Under the pieces are notes generated by a model. That model saw only the letters and a list, made by a program, of their open reading frames with translations, did not search any database and was not told the origin of the DNA. The position numbers and the translations under genes are program-made. From Sacculina carcini (taxonomy: Eukaryota; Arthropoda; Thecostraca; Sacculinidae), in assembly GCA_916048095.2 (NCBI GenBank), contig OU696591.1:2752001-2816000 (forward strand): a stretch of 64,000 nucleotides of DNA, given 5' to 3'. This document shows, in pieces, positions 1 through 11,288 of this stretch; position 1 is the first letter of the stretch, and every line of letters begins with the position of its first letter.

Positions 1-770
1 CTTTATTTTCTTTATTTTCTTTATTTTCTTTATTTTCTTTATTTTCTTTATTTTCTTTATTTTCTTTATTTTCTTTATTTTCTTTATTTTCTTTATTTTC
101 TTTATTTTCTTTATTTTCTTTATTTTCTTTATTTTCTTTATTTTCTTTATTTTCTTTATTTTCTTTATTTTCTTTATTTTCTTTATTTTCTTTGTTTTCT
201 TTATTTTCTTTATTTTCTTTATTTTCTTTATTTTCTTTATTTTCTTTATTTTCTTTATTTTCTTTATTTTCTTGATTTTCTTGATTTTCTTGATTTTCTT
301 GATTTTCTTGATTTTCTTGATTTTCTTGATTTTCTTGATTTTCTTGATTTTCTTGATTTTCTTGATTTTCTTGATTTTCTTGATTTTCTTTATTTTCTTT
401 ATTTTCTTTATTTTCTTTATTTTCTTGATTTTCTTGATTTTCTATATTTTCTTTATTTTCTTTATTTTCTTTATTTTCTTTATTTTCTTTATTTTCTTTA
501 TTTTCTTTATTTTCTTTATTTTCTTTATTTTCTTTATTTTCTTTATTTTCTTTATTTTCTTTATTTTCTTTATTTTCTTTATTTTCTTTATTTTCTTTAT
601 TTTCTTTATTTTCTTTATTTTCTTTATTTTCTTTATTTTCTTTATTTTCTTTATTTTCTTTATTTTCTTTATTTTCTTTATTTTCTTTATTTTCTTTATT
701 TTCTTTATTTTCTTTATTTTCTTTATTTTATTTATTTTCTTTATTTTCTTTATTTTCTTTATTTTCTTTA
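1..770 (-). repeat. Partial satellite unit 0: 9-mer tract only
   Basis: The window opens inside a long TTTTCTTTA tract whose module lies outside to the left. It holds one TG 9-mer near 191, a block of about 13 GA 9-mers at 271-390, a second pair of GA near 424-437, one TTTTCTATA near 440 and one At near 730. The TG then GA order is that of the long units such as unit 6. Confidence 0.95.
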
Positions 771-830
771 ATTCATCCAATTTATTTCGATTATTTGTGT
801 GTAGAGTTTAGTGTTGAGTGAAGAAAGTTA

Positions 831-901
831 TTACCTGGCTGGGATTCGAACCGAGGTCCTCGGGGTTCGAGCAGAGTCTTACGCGGTCCGGCCATTGTAG
901 A
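831..901 (-). promoter_or_regulatory. tRNA-like segment with Pol III A/B boxes (reference copy, unit 1)
   Basis: On the minus strand, positions 852-842 read GGTTCGAATCC, a perfect match to the tRNA B-box consensus GGTTCGANNCC. Positions 894-882 read TGGCCGGACCGCG, a degenerate A box at about tRNA spacing. Placed on a tRNA frame, the T stem pairs at four of five positions around the TTCGAAT loop. The acceptor and anticodon stems do not pair convincingly, so this is a tRNA-derived element or tRNA pseudogene rather than a working tRNA. The same segment sits at S+60 to S+130 of all 80 full modules, and the B box looks unchanged in all but one (unit 74). Family knowledge: such internal boxes recruit TFIIIC and Pol III. 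Activity here is inferred. Confidence 0.6.
846..870. repeat. Inverted repeat inside the tRNA-like segment (reference copy)
   Basis: The core CCGAGGTCCTCGG (851-863) is a perfect 6-bp inverted repeat with a 1-nt centre. Including flanks, an 11-nt arm (846-856) pairs with a 13-nt arm (858-870) apart from a 2-nt bulge. The right arm contains GGTTCGA on the plus strand, mirroring the B box on the minus strand. A hairpin here would compete with a tRNA cloverleaf. Confidence 0.8.
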
Positions 902-928
902 TGTTCAAGAGAGATGGTTTATATGTGG

Positions 929-936
929 TATATATA
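929..936 (-). promoter_or_regulatory. TATATATA about 30 bp upstream of the tRNA-like segment (reference copy)
   Basis: TATATATA is self-complementary and lies 28-35 bp upstream of the expected tRNA-like 5' end on the minus strand. That is where TATA boxes assist Pol III at some tRNA genes. It is present at the same offset in every module, and it is kept in the five shortened modules that lost the A and B boxes. Confidence 0.4.
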
Positions 937-1277
937 GTGCGCAAGCACGAGTGTACAATTAATTTTCTTTATTTTCTTTATTTTCTTTATTTTCTTTATT
1001 TTCTTTATTTTCTTTATTTTCTTTATTTTCTTTATTTTCTTTATTTTCTTTATTTTCTTTATTTTCTTTATTTTCTTTATTTTCTTTATTTTCTTTATTT
1101 TCTTTATTTTCTTTATTTTCTTTATTTTCTTTATTTTCTTTATTTTCTTTATTTTCTTTATTTTCTTTATTTTCTTTATTTTCTTTATTTTCTTTATTTT
1201 ATTTATTTTCTTTATTTTCTTTATTTTATTTATTTTCTTTATTTTCTTTATTTTCTTTATTTTCTTTATTTTCTTTA

Positions 1278-1787
1278 ATTCATCCAATTTATTTCGATTA
1301 TTTGTGTGTAGAGTTTAGTGTTGAGTGAAGAAAGTTATTACCTGGCTGGGATTCGAACCGAGGTCCTCGGGGTTCGAGCAGAGTCTTACGCGGTCCGGCC
1401 ATTGTAGATGTTCAAGAGAGATGGTTTATATGTGGTATATATAGTGCGCAAGCACGAGTGTTATTTTCTTTATTTTCTTTATTTTCTTTATTTTCTTTAT
1501 TTTCTTTATTTTCTTTATTTTCTTTATTTTCTTTATTTTCTTTATTTTCTTTATTTTCTTTATTTTCTTTATTTTCTTTATTTTCTTTATTTTCTTTATT
1601 TTCTTTATTTTCTTTATTTTCTTTATTTTCTTTATTTTCTTTATTTTCTTTATTTTCTTTATTTTCTTTATTTTCTTTATTTTCTTTATTTTCTTTATTT
1701 TCTTTATTTTCTTTATTTTCTTTATTTTCTTTATTTTCTTTATTTTCTTTATTTTCTTTATTTTCTTTATTTTCTTTATTTTCTTTA
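1278..1787 (-). repeat. Satellite unit 2 (B end, 36 x 9-mer)
   Basis: Module 1278-1461, tract 1462-1787 with no variants seen. Confidence 0.95.
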
Positions 1788-2612
1788 ATTCATCCAATTT
1801 ATTTCGATTATTTGTGTGTAGAGTTTAGTGTTGAGTGAAGAAAGTTATTACCTGGCTGGGATTCGAACCGAGGTCCTCGGGGTTCGAGCAGAGTCTTACG
1901 CGGTCCGGCCATTGTAGATGTTCAAGAGAGATGGTTTATATGTGGTATATATAGTGCGTAAGCACGAGTGTTATTTTCTTTATTTTCTTTATTTTCTTTA
2001 TTTTCTTTATTTTCTTTATTTTCTTTATTTTCTTTATTTTCTTTATTTTCTTTATTTTCTTTATTTTCTTTATTTTCTTTATTTTCTTTATTTTCTTTAT
2101 TTTCTTTATTTTCTTTATTTTCTTTATTTTCTTTATTTTCTTTATTTTCTTTATTTTCTTTATTTTCTTTATTTTCTTTATTTTCTTTATTTTCTTTATT
2201 TTCTTTATTTTCTTTATTTTCTTTATTTTCTTTATTTTCTTTATTTTCTTTATTTTCTTTATTTTCTTTATTTTCTTTATTTTCTTTATTTTCTTTATTT
2301 TCTTTATTTTCTTTATTTTCTTTATTTTCTTTATTTTCTTTATTTTCTTTATTTTCTTTATTTTCTTTATTTTCTTTATTTTCTTTATTTTCTTTATTTT
2401 CTTTATTTTCTTTATTTTCTTTATTTTCTTTATTTTCTTTATTTTCTTTATTTTCTTTATTTTCTTTATTTTCTTTATTTTCTTTATTTTCTTTATTTTC
2501 TTTATTTTCTTTATTTTCTTTATTTTATTTATTTTCTTTATTTTCTTTATTTTCTTTATTTTATTTATTTTCTTTATTTTCTTTATTTTCTTTATTTTCT
2601 TTATTTTCTTTA
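1788..2612 (-). repeat. Satellite unit 3 (B end, 71 x 9-mer)
   Basis: Module 1788-1971, with one private change (GCGTAAGC for GCGCAAGC near 1957). Tract 1972-2612 has two At near the far end. Units 1-3 match units 12-14 in end types and tract lengths. Confidence 0.95.
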
Positions 2613-3128
2613 ATTCATCCAATTTATTTCGATTATTTGTGTGTAGAGTTTAGTGTTGAGTGAAGAAAGTTATTACCTGGCTGGGATTCGAACCGAGGTC
2701 CTCGGGGTTCGAGCAGAGTCTTACGCGGTCCGGCCATTGTAGATGTTCAAGAGAGATGGTTTATATGTGGTATATATAGTGCGCAAGCACGAGTGTACAA
2801 TTAATTTTCTTTATTTTCTTTATTTTCTTTATTTTCTTTATTTTCTTTATTTTCTTTATTTTCTTTATTTTCTTTATTTTCTTTATTTTCTTTATTTTCT
2901 TTATTTTCTTTATTTTCTTTATTTTCTTTATTTTCTTTATTTTCTTTATTTTCTTTATTTTCTTTATTTTCTTTATTTTCTTTATTTTCTTTATTTTCTT
3001 TATTTTCTTTATTTTCTTTATTTTCTTTATTTTCTTTATTTTCTTTATTTTATTTATTTTCTTTATTTTCTTTATTTTCTTTATTTTATTTATTTTATTT
3101 ATTTTCTTTATTTTCTTTATTTTCTTTA
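2613..3128 (-). repeat. Satellite unit 4 (A end, 36 x 9-mer)
   Basis: Module 2613-2804, tract 2805-3128 with three At. First member of the trimer made by units 4-6. Confidence 0.95.
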
Positions 3129-3584
3129 ATTCATCCAATTTATTTCGATTATTTGTGTGTAGAGCTTAGTGTTGAGTGAAGAAAGTTATTACCTGGCTGG
3201 GATTCGAACCGAGGTCCTCGGGGTTCGAGCAGAGTCTTACGCGGTCCGGCCATTGTAGATGTTCAAGAGAGATGGTTTATATGTGGTATATATAGTGCGC
3301 AAGCACGAGTGTTATTTTCTTTATTTTCTTTATTTTCTTTATTTTCTTTATTTTCTTTATTTTCTTTATTTTCTTTATTTTCTTTATTTTCTTTATTTTC
3401 TTTATTTTTTTTATTTTCTTTATTTTCTTTATTTTCTTTATTTTCTTTATTTTCTTTATTTTCTTTATTTTCTTTATTTTCTTTATTTTCTTTATTTTCT
3501 TTATTTTCTTTATTTTCTTTATTTTCTTTATTTTCTTTATTTTCTTTATTTTCTTTATTTTCTTTATTTTCTTTATTTTCTTTA
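3129..3584 (-). repeat. Satellite unit 5 (B end, 30 x 9-mer, T8 type)
   Basis: Module 3129-3312 carries GAGCTTAG instead of GAGTTTAG, shared with units 8 and 18. Tract 3313-3584 has one T8 about a third of the way along. Confidence 0.95.
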
Positions 3585-4931
3585 ATTCATCCAATTTATT
3601 TCGATTATTTGTGTGTAGAGTTTAGTGTTGAGTGAAGAAAGTTATTACCTGGCTGGGATTCGAACCGAGGTCCTCGGGGTTCGAGCAGAGTCTTACGCGG
3701 TCCGGCCATTGTAGATGTTCAAGAGAGATGGTTTATATGTGGTATATATAGTGCGCAAGCACGAGTGTTATTTTCTTTATTTTCTTTATTTTCTTTATTT
3801 TCTTTATTTTCTTTATTTTCTTTATTTTCTTTATTTTCTTTATTTTCTTTATTTTCTTTATTTTCTTTATTTTCTTTATTTTCTTTATTTTCTTTATTTT
3901 CTTTATTTTCTTTATTTTCTTTGTTTTCTTTATTTTCTTTATTTTCTTTATTTTCTTTATTTTCTTTATTTTCTTTATTTTCTTTATTTTCTTTATTTTC
4001 TTGATTTTCTTGATTTTCTTGATTTTCTTGATTTTCTTGATTTTCTTGATTTTCTTGATTTTCTTGATTTTCTTGATTTTCTTGATTTTCTTTATTTTCT
4101 TTATTTTCTTTATTTTCTTTATTTTCTTTATTTTCTTTATTTTCTTTATTTTCTTTATTTTCTTTATTTTCTTTATTTTCTTTATTTTCTTTATTTTCTT
4201 TATTTTCTTTATTTTCTTTATTTTCTTTATTTTCTTTATTTTCTTGATTTTCTTGATTTTCTTGATTTTCTTGATTTTCTTGATTTTCTTTATTTTCTTT
4301 ATTTTCTTTATTTTCTTTATTTTCTTTATTTTCTTTATTTTCTTTATTTTCTTTATTTTCTTTATTTTCTTTATTTTCTTTATTTTCTTTATTTTCTTTA
4401 TTTTCTTTATTTTCTTTATTTTCTTTATTTTCTTTATTTTCTTTATTTTCTTTATTTTCTTTATTTTCTTTATTTTCTTTATTTTCTTTATTTTCTTTAT
4501 TTTCTTTATTTTCTTTATTTTCTTTATTTTCTTTATTTTCTTTATTTTCTTTATTTTCTTTATTTTCTTTATTTTCTTTATTTTCTTTATTTTCTTTATT
4601 TTCTTTATTTTCTTTATTTTCTTTATTTTCTTTATTTTCTTTATTTTCTTTATTTTCTTTATTTTCTTTATTTTCTTTATTTTCTTTATTTTCTTTATTT
4701 TCTTTATTTTCTTTATTTTCTTTATTTTCTTTATTTTCTTTATTTTCTTTATTTTCTTTATTTTCTTTATTTTCTTTATTTTCTTTATTTTCTTTATTTT
4801 CTTTATTTTCTTTATTTTCTTTATTTTCTTTATTTTCTTTATTTTATTTATTTTCTTTATTTTCTTTATTTTCTTTATTTTATTTATTTTCTTTATTTTC
4901 ATTATTTTCTTTATTTTCTTTATTTTCTTTA
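3585..4931 (-). repeat. Satellite unit 6 (B end, 129 x 9-mer, TG/GA type)
   Basis: Module 3585-3768. Tract 3769-4931 is the longest in the window: one TG near 3923, GA blocks of 10 (from about 4001) and 5 (from about 4243), two At and one TTTTCATTA near the far end. Confidence 0.95.
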
Positions 4932-5483
4932 ATTCATCCAATTTATTTCGATTATTTGTGTGTAGAGTTTAGTGTTGAGTGAAGAAAGTTATTACCTGGC
5001 TGGGATTCGAACCGAGGTCCTCGGGGTTCGAGCAGAGTCTTACGCGGTCCGGCCATTGTAGATGTTCAAGAGAGATGGTTTATATGTGGTATATATAGTG
5101 CGCAAGCACGAGTGTACAATTAATTTTCTTTATTTTCTTTATTTTCTTTATTTTCTTTATTTTCTTTATTTTCTTTATTTTCTTTATTTTCTTTATTTTC
5201 TTTATTTTCTTTATTTTCTTTATTTTCTTTATTTTCTTTATTTTCTTTATTTTCTTTATTTTCTTTATTTTCTTTATTTTCTTTATTTTCTTTATTTTCT
5301 TTATTTTCTTTATTTTCTTTATTTTCTTTATTTTCTTTATTTTCTTTATTTTCTTTATTTTCTTTATTTTCTTTATTTTCTTTATTTTCTTTATTTTATT
5401 TATTTTCTTTATTTTCTTTATTTTCTTTATTTTATTTATTTTATTTATTTTATTTATTTTCTTTATTTTCTTTATTTTCTTTA
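4932..5483 (-). repeat. Satellite unit 7 (A end, 40 x 9-mer)
   Basis: Module 4932-5123, tract 5124-5483 with four At. Starts the trimer of units 7-9. Confidence 0.95.
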
Positions 5484-5948
5484 ATTCATCCAATTTATTT
5501 CGATTATTTGTGTGTAGAGCTTAGTGTTGAGTGAAGAAAGTTATTACCTGGCTGGGATTCGAACCGAGGTCCTCGGGGTTCGAGCAGAGTCTTACGCGGT
5601 CCGGCCATTGTAGATGTTCAAGAGAGATGGTTTATATGTGGTATATATAGTGCGCAAGCACGAGTGTTATTTTCTTTATTTTCTTTATTTTCTTTATTTT
5701 CTTTATTTTCTTTATTTTCTTTATTTTCTTTATTTTCTTTATTTTCTTTATTTTCTTTATTTTCTTTATTTTTTTTATTTTCTTTATTTTCTTTATTTTC
5801 TTTATTTTCTTTATTTTCTTTATTTTCTTTATTTTCTTTATTTTCTTTATTTTCTTTATTTTCTTTATTTTCTTTATTTTCTTTATTTTCTTTATTTTCT
5901 TTATTTTCTTTATTTTCTTTATTTTCTTTATTTTCTTTATTTTCTTTA
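5484..5948 (-). repeat. Satellite unit 8 (B end, 31 x 9-mer, T8 type)
   Basis: Module 5484-5667 with the GAGCTTAG marker; tract 5668-5948 with one T8. Confidence 0.95.
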
Positions 5949-7079
5949 ATTCATCCAATTTATTTCGATTATTTGTGTGTAGAGTTTAGTGTTGAGTGAA
6001 GAAAGTTATTACCTGGCTGGGATTCGAACCGAGGTCCTCGGGGTTCGAGCAGAGTCTTACGCGGTCCGGCCATTGTAGATGTTCAAGAGAGATGGTTTAT
6101 ATGTGGTATATATAGTGCGCAAGCACGAGTGTTATTTTCTTTATTTTCTTTATTTTCTTTATTTTCTTTATTTTCTTTATTTTCTTTATTTTCTTTATTT
6201 TCTTTATTTTCTTTATTTTCTTTATTTTCTTTATTTTCTTTATTTTCTTTATTTTCTTTATTTTCTTTATTTTCTTTATTTTCTTTGTTTTCTTTATTTT
6301 CTTTATTTTCTTTATTTTCTTTATTTTCTTTATTTTCTTTATTTTCTTTATTTTCTTGATTTTCTTGATTTTCTTGATTTTCTTGATTTTCTTGATTTTC
6401 TTGATTTTCTTGATTTTCTTGATTTTCTTGATTTTCTTGATTTTCTTGATTTTCTTTATTTTCTTTATTTTCTTTATTTTCTTTATTTTCTTTATTTTCT
6501 TTATTTTCTTTATTTTCTTTATTTTCTTTATTTTCTTTATTTTCTTTATTTTCTTTATTTTCTTTATTTTCTTTATTTTCTTTATTTTCTTTATTTTCTT
6601 TATTTTCTTTATTTTCTTGATTTTCTTGATTTTCTTTATTTTCTTTATTTTCTTTATTTTCTTTATTTTCTTTATTTTCTTTATTTTCTTTATTTTCTTT
6701 ATTTTCTTTATTTTCTTTATTTTCTTTATTTTCTTTATTTTCTTTATTTTCTTTATTTTCTTTATTTTCTTTATTTTCTTTATTTTCTTTATTTTCTTTA
6801 TTTTCTTTATTTTCTTTATTTTCTTTATTTTCTTTATTTTCTTTATTTTCTTTATTTTCTTTATTTTCTTTATTTTCTTTATTTTCTTTATTTTCTTTAT
6901 TTTCTTTATTTTCTTTATTTTCTTTATTTTCTTTATTTTCTTTATTTTCTTTATTTTCTTTATTTTCTTTATTTTCTTTATTTTCTTTATTTTCTTTATT
7001 TTCTTTATTTTCTTTATTTTCTTTATTTTCTTTATTTTCTTTATTTTCTTTATTTTCTTTATTTTCTTTATTTTCTTTA
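5949..7079 (-). repeat. Satellite unit 9 (B end, 105 x 9-mer, TG/GA type)
   Basis: Module 5949-6132; tract 6133-7079 with one TG near 6287 and GA blocks of 11 (from about 6356) and 2 (near 6618). Confidence 0.95.
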
Positions 7080-7886
7080 ATTCATCCAATTTATTTCGAT
7101 TATTTGTGTGTAGAGTTTAGTGTTGAGTGAAGAAAGTTATTACCTGGCTGGGATTCGAACCGAGGTCCTCGGGGTTCGAGCAGAGTCTTACGCGGTCCGG
7201 CCATTGTAGATGTTCAAGAGAGATGGTTTATATGTGGTATATATAGTGCGCAAGCACGAGTGTTATTTTCTTTATTTTCTTTATTTTCTTTATTTTCTTT
7301 ATTTTCTTTATTTTCTTTATTTTCTTTATTTTCTTTATTTTCTTTATTTTCTTTATTTTCTTTATTTTCTTTATTTTCTTTATTTTCTTTATTTTCTTTA
7401 TTTTCTTTATTTTCTTTATTTTCTTTATTTTCTTTATTTTCTTTATTTTCTTTATTTTCTTTATTTTCTTTATTTTCTTTATTTTCTTTATTTTCTTTAT
7501 TTTCTTTATTTTCTTTATTTTCTTTATTTTCTTTATTTTCTTTATTTTCTTTATTTTCTTTATTTTCTTTATTTTCTTTATTTTCTTTATTTTCTTTATT
7601 TTCTTTATTTTCTTTATTTTCTTTATTTTCTTTATTTTCTTTATTTTCTTTATTTTCTTTATTTTCTTTATTTTCTTTATTTTCTTTATTTTCTTTATTT
7701 TCTTTATTTTCTTTATTTTCTTTATTTTCTTTATTTTCTTTATTTTCTTTATTTTCTTTATTTTCTTTATTTTCTTTATTTTCTTTATTTTCTTTATTTT
7801 ATTTATTTTATTTATTTTCTTTATTTTCTTTATTTTATTTATTTTCTTTATTTTCTTTATTTTCTTTATTTTCTTTATTTTCTTTA
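7080..7886 (-). repeat. Satellite unit 10 (B end, 69 x 9-mer)
   Basis: Module 7080-7263; tract 7264-7886 with three At near the far end. Close to units 3 and 14 in length and marks. Confidence 0.95.
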
Positions 7887-8411
7887 ATTCATCCAATTTA
7901 TTTCGATTATTTGTGTGTAGAGTTTAGTGTTGAGTGAAGAAAGTTATTACCTGGCTGGGATTCGAACCGAGGTCCTCGGGGTTCGAGCAGAGTCTTACGC
8001 GGTCCGGCCATTGTAGATGTTCAAGAGAGATGGTTTATATGTGGTATATATAGTGCGCAAGCACGAGTGTACAATTAATTTTCTTTATTTTCTTTATTTT
8101 CTTTATTTTCTTTATTTTCTTTATTTTCTTTATTTTCTTTATTTTCTTTATTTTCTTTATTTTCTTTATTTTCTTTATTTTCTTTATTTTCTTTATTTTC
8201 TTTATTTTCTTTATTTTCTTTATTTTCTTTATTTTCTTTATTTTCTTTATTTTCTTTATTTTCTTTATTTTCTTTATTTTCTTTATTTTCTTTATTTTCT
8301 TTATTTTCTTTATTTTCTTTATTTTCTTTATTTTCTTTATTTTCTTTATTTTCTTTATTTTCTTTATTTTATTTATTTTCTTTATTTTCTTTATTTTCTT
8401 TATTTTATTTA
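7887..8411 (-). repeat. Satellite unit 11 (A end, 37 x 9-mer)
   Basis: Module 7887-8078; tract 8079-8411 with two At, one of them the last 9-mer. Confidence 0.95.
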
Positions 8412-8918
8412 ATTCATCCAATTTATTTCGATTATTTGTGTGTAGAGTTTAGTGTTGAGTGAAGAAAGTTATTACCTGGCTGGGATTCGAACCGAGGTCC
8501 TCGGGGTTCGAGCAGAGTCTTACGCGGTCCGGCCATTGTAGATGTTCAAGAGAGATGGTTTATATGTGGTATATATAGTGCGCAAGCACGAGTGTACAAT
8601 TAATTTTCTTTATTTTCTTTATTTTCTTTATTTTCTTTATTTTCTTTATTTTCTTTATTTTCTTTATTTTCTTTATTTTCTTTATTTTCTTTATTTTCTT
8701 TATTTTCTTTATTTTCTTTATTTTCTTTATTTTCTTTATTTTCTTTATTTTCTTTATTTTCTTTATTTTCTTTATTTTCTTTATTTTCTTTATTTTCTTT
8801 ATTTTCTTTATTTTCTTTATTTTCTTTATTTTATTTATTTTCTTTATTTTCTTTATTTTCTTTATTTTATTTATTTTCTTTATTTTCTTTATTTTCTTTA
8901 TTTTCTTTATTTTCTTTA
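8412..8918 (-). repeat. Satellite unit 12 (A end, 35 x 9-mer)
   Basis: Module 8412-8603; tract 8604-8918 with two At. Confidence 0.95.
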
Positions 8919-9455
8919 ATTCATCCAATTTATTTCGATTATTTGTGTGTAGAGTTTAGTGTTGAGTGAAGAAAGTTATTACCTGGCTGGGATTCGAACC
9001 GAGGTCCTCGGGGTTCGAGCAGAGTCTTACGCGGTCCGGCCATTGTAGATGTTCAAGAGAGATGGTTTATATGTGGTATATATAGTGCGCAAGCACGAGT
9101 GTTATTTTCTTTATTTTCTTTATTTTCTTTATTTTCTTTATTTTCTTTATTTTCTTTATTTTCTTTATTTTCTTTATTTTCTTTATTTTCTTTATTTTCT
9201 TTATTTTCTTTATTTTCTTTATTTTCTTTATTTTCTTTATTTTCTTTATTTTCTTTATTTTCTTTATTTTCTTTATTTTCTTTATTTTCTTTATTTTCTT
9301 TATTTTCTTTATTTTCTTTATTTTCTTTATTTTCTTTATTTTCTTTATTTTCTTTATTTTCTTTATTTTCTTTATTTTCTTTATTTTCTTTATTTTCTTT
9401 ATTTTCTTTATTTTCTTTATTTTCTTTATTTTCTTTATTTTCTTTATTTTCTTTA
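8919..9455 (-). repeat. Satellite unit 13 (B end, 39 x 9-mer)
   Basis: Module 8919-9102; tract 9103-9455 uniform. Confidence 0.95.
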
Positions 9456-10289
9456 ATTCATCCAATTTATTTCGATTATTTGTGTGTAGAGTTTAGTGTT
9501 GAGTGAAGAAAGTTATTACCTGGCTGGGATTCGAACCGAGGTCCTCGGGGTTCGAGCAGAGTCTTACGCGGTCCGGCCATTGTAGATGTTCAAGAGAGAT
9601 GGTTTATATGTGGTATATATAGTGCGCAAGCACGAGTGTTATTTTCTTTATTTTCTTTATTTTCTTTATTTTCTTTATTTTCTTTATTTTCTTTATTTTC
9701 TTTATTTTCTTTATTTTCTTTATTTTCTTTATTTTCTTTATTTTCTTTATTTTCTTTATTTTCTTTATTTTCTTTATTTTCTTTATTTTCTTTATTTTCT
9801 TTATTTTCTTTATTTTCTTTATTTTCTTTATTTTCTTTATTTTCTTTATTTTCTTTATTTTCTTTATTTTCTTTATTTTCTTTATTTTCTTTATTTTCTT
9901 TATTTTCTTTATTTTCTTTATTTTCTTTATTTTCTTTATTTTCTTTATTTTCTTTATTTTCTTTATTTTCTTTATTTTCTTTATTTTCTTTATTTTCTTT
10001 ATTTTCTTTATTTTCTTTATTTTCTTTATTTTCTTTATTTTCTTTATTTTCTTTATTTTCTTTATTTTCTTTATTTTCTTTATTTTCTTTATTTTCTTTA
10101 TTTTCTTTATTTTCTTTATTTTCTTTATTTTCTTTATTTTCTTTATTTTCTTTATTTTCTTTATTTTCTTTATTTTCTTTATTTTCTTTATTTTCTTTAT
10201 TTTATTTATTTTCTTTATTTTCTTTATTTTCTTTATTTTATTTATTTTCTTTATTTTCTTTATTTTCTTTATTTTCTTTATTTTCTTTA
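9456..10289 (-). repeat. Satellite unit 14 (B end, 72 x 9-mer)
   Basis: Module 9456-9639; tract 9640-10289 with two At near the far end. Confidence 0.95.
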
Positions 10290-10823
10290 ATTCATCCAAT
10301 TTATTTCGATTATTTGTGTGTAGAGTTTAGTGTTGAGTGAAGAAAGTTATTACCTGGCTGGGATTCGAACCGAGGTCCTCGGGGTTCGAGCAGAGTCTTA
10401 CGCGGTCCGGCCATTGTAGATGTTCAAGAGAGATGGTTTATATGTGGTATATATAGTGCGCAAGCACGAGTGTACAATTAATTTTCTTTATTTTCTTTAT
10501 TTTCTTTATTTTCTTTATTTTCTTTATTTTCTTTATTTTCTTTATTTTCTTTATTTTCTTTATTTTCTTTATTTTCTTTATTTTCTTTATTTTCTTTATT
10601 TTCTTTATTTTCTTTATTTTCTTTATTTTCTTTATTTTCTTTATTTTCTTTATTTTCTTTATTTTCTTTATTTTTTTTATTTTCTTTATTTTCTTTATTT
10701 TCTTTATTTTCTTTATTTTCTTTATTTTCTTTATTTTCTTTATTTTCTTTATTTTCTTTATTTTCTTTATTTTCTTTATTTTATTTATTTTCTTTATTTT
10801 CTTTATTTTCTTTATTTTCTTTA
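10290..10823 (-). repeat. Satellite unit 15 (A end, 38 x 9-mer)
   Basis: Module 10290-10481; tract 10482-10823 with one T8 and one At. It is the only A-end unit with a T8. Confidence 0.95.
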
Positions 10824-11288
10824 ATTCATCCAATTTATTTCGATTATTTGTGTGTAGAGTTTAGTGTTGAGTGAAGAAAGTTATTACCTGGCTGGGATTC
10901 GAACCGAGGTCCTCGGGGTTCGAGCAGAGTCTTACGCGGTCCGGCCATTGTAGATGTTCAAGAGAGATGGTTTATATGTGGTATATATAGTGCGCAAGCA
11001 CGAGTGTTATTTTCTTTATTTTCTTTATTTTCTTTATTTTCTTTATTTTCTTTATTTTCTTTATTTTCTTTATTTTCTTTATTTTCTTTATTTTCTTTAT
11101 TTTTTTTATTTTCTTTATTTTCTTTATTTTCTTTATTTTCTTTATTTTCTTTATTTTCTTTATTTTCTTTATTTTCTTTATTTTCTTTATTTTCTTTATT
11201 TTCTTTATTTTCTTTATTTTCTTTATTTTCTTTATTTTCTTTATTTTCTTTATTTTCTTTATTTTCTTTATTTTCTTTATTTTCTTTA
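10824..11288 (-). repeat. Satellite unit 16 (B end, 31 x 9-mer, T8 type)
   Basis: Module 10824-11007; tract 11008-11288 with one T8. Unlike other B-end T8 units, it is followed by an A-type unit rather than a TG/GA unit. Confidence 0.95.

Larger units (their letters stand above)
771..1277 (-). repeat. Satellite unit 1 (A end, 35 x 9-mer)
   Basis: Reference unit. The module is 771-962 and the tract 963-1277, with two At variants near its far end. The module begins ATTCATCCAA and ends GAGTGTACAATTAA. Strand is given as minus because the tRNA-like segment reads that way; on that strand the unit looks like a tRNA-derived SINE with an A-rich tail. I see no protein-coding content: the long open frames exist only because the 9-bp period is a multiple of three and lacks stops in five frames. 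Confidence 0.95.

Noticed and set aside
1-770. Telomeric repeat array
   Set aside because: The 9-mer lacks the G-rich strand of known telomere repeats, and the tracts are interrupted by modules and lie internally throughout the window.
831-901. A functional tRNA gene
   Set aside because: The B box and T arm are good, but the acceptor and anticodon stems do not pair and no anticodon can be assigned.
771-962. Hammerhead ribozyme, as found in the tRNA-related SM-alpha satellite of schistosomes
   Set aside because: The core CTGATGA followed by GAAA in the required order is absent from both strands of the module. The nearest minus-strand pieces (CGAAATA, GGATGAA) are in the wrong order and lack stems.
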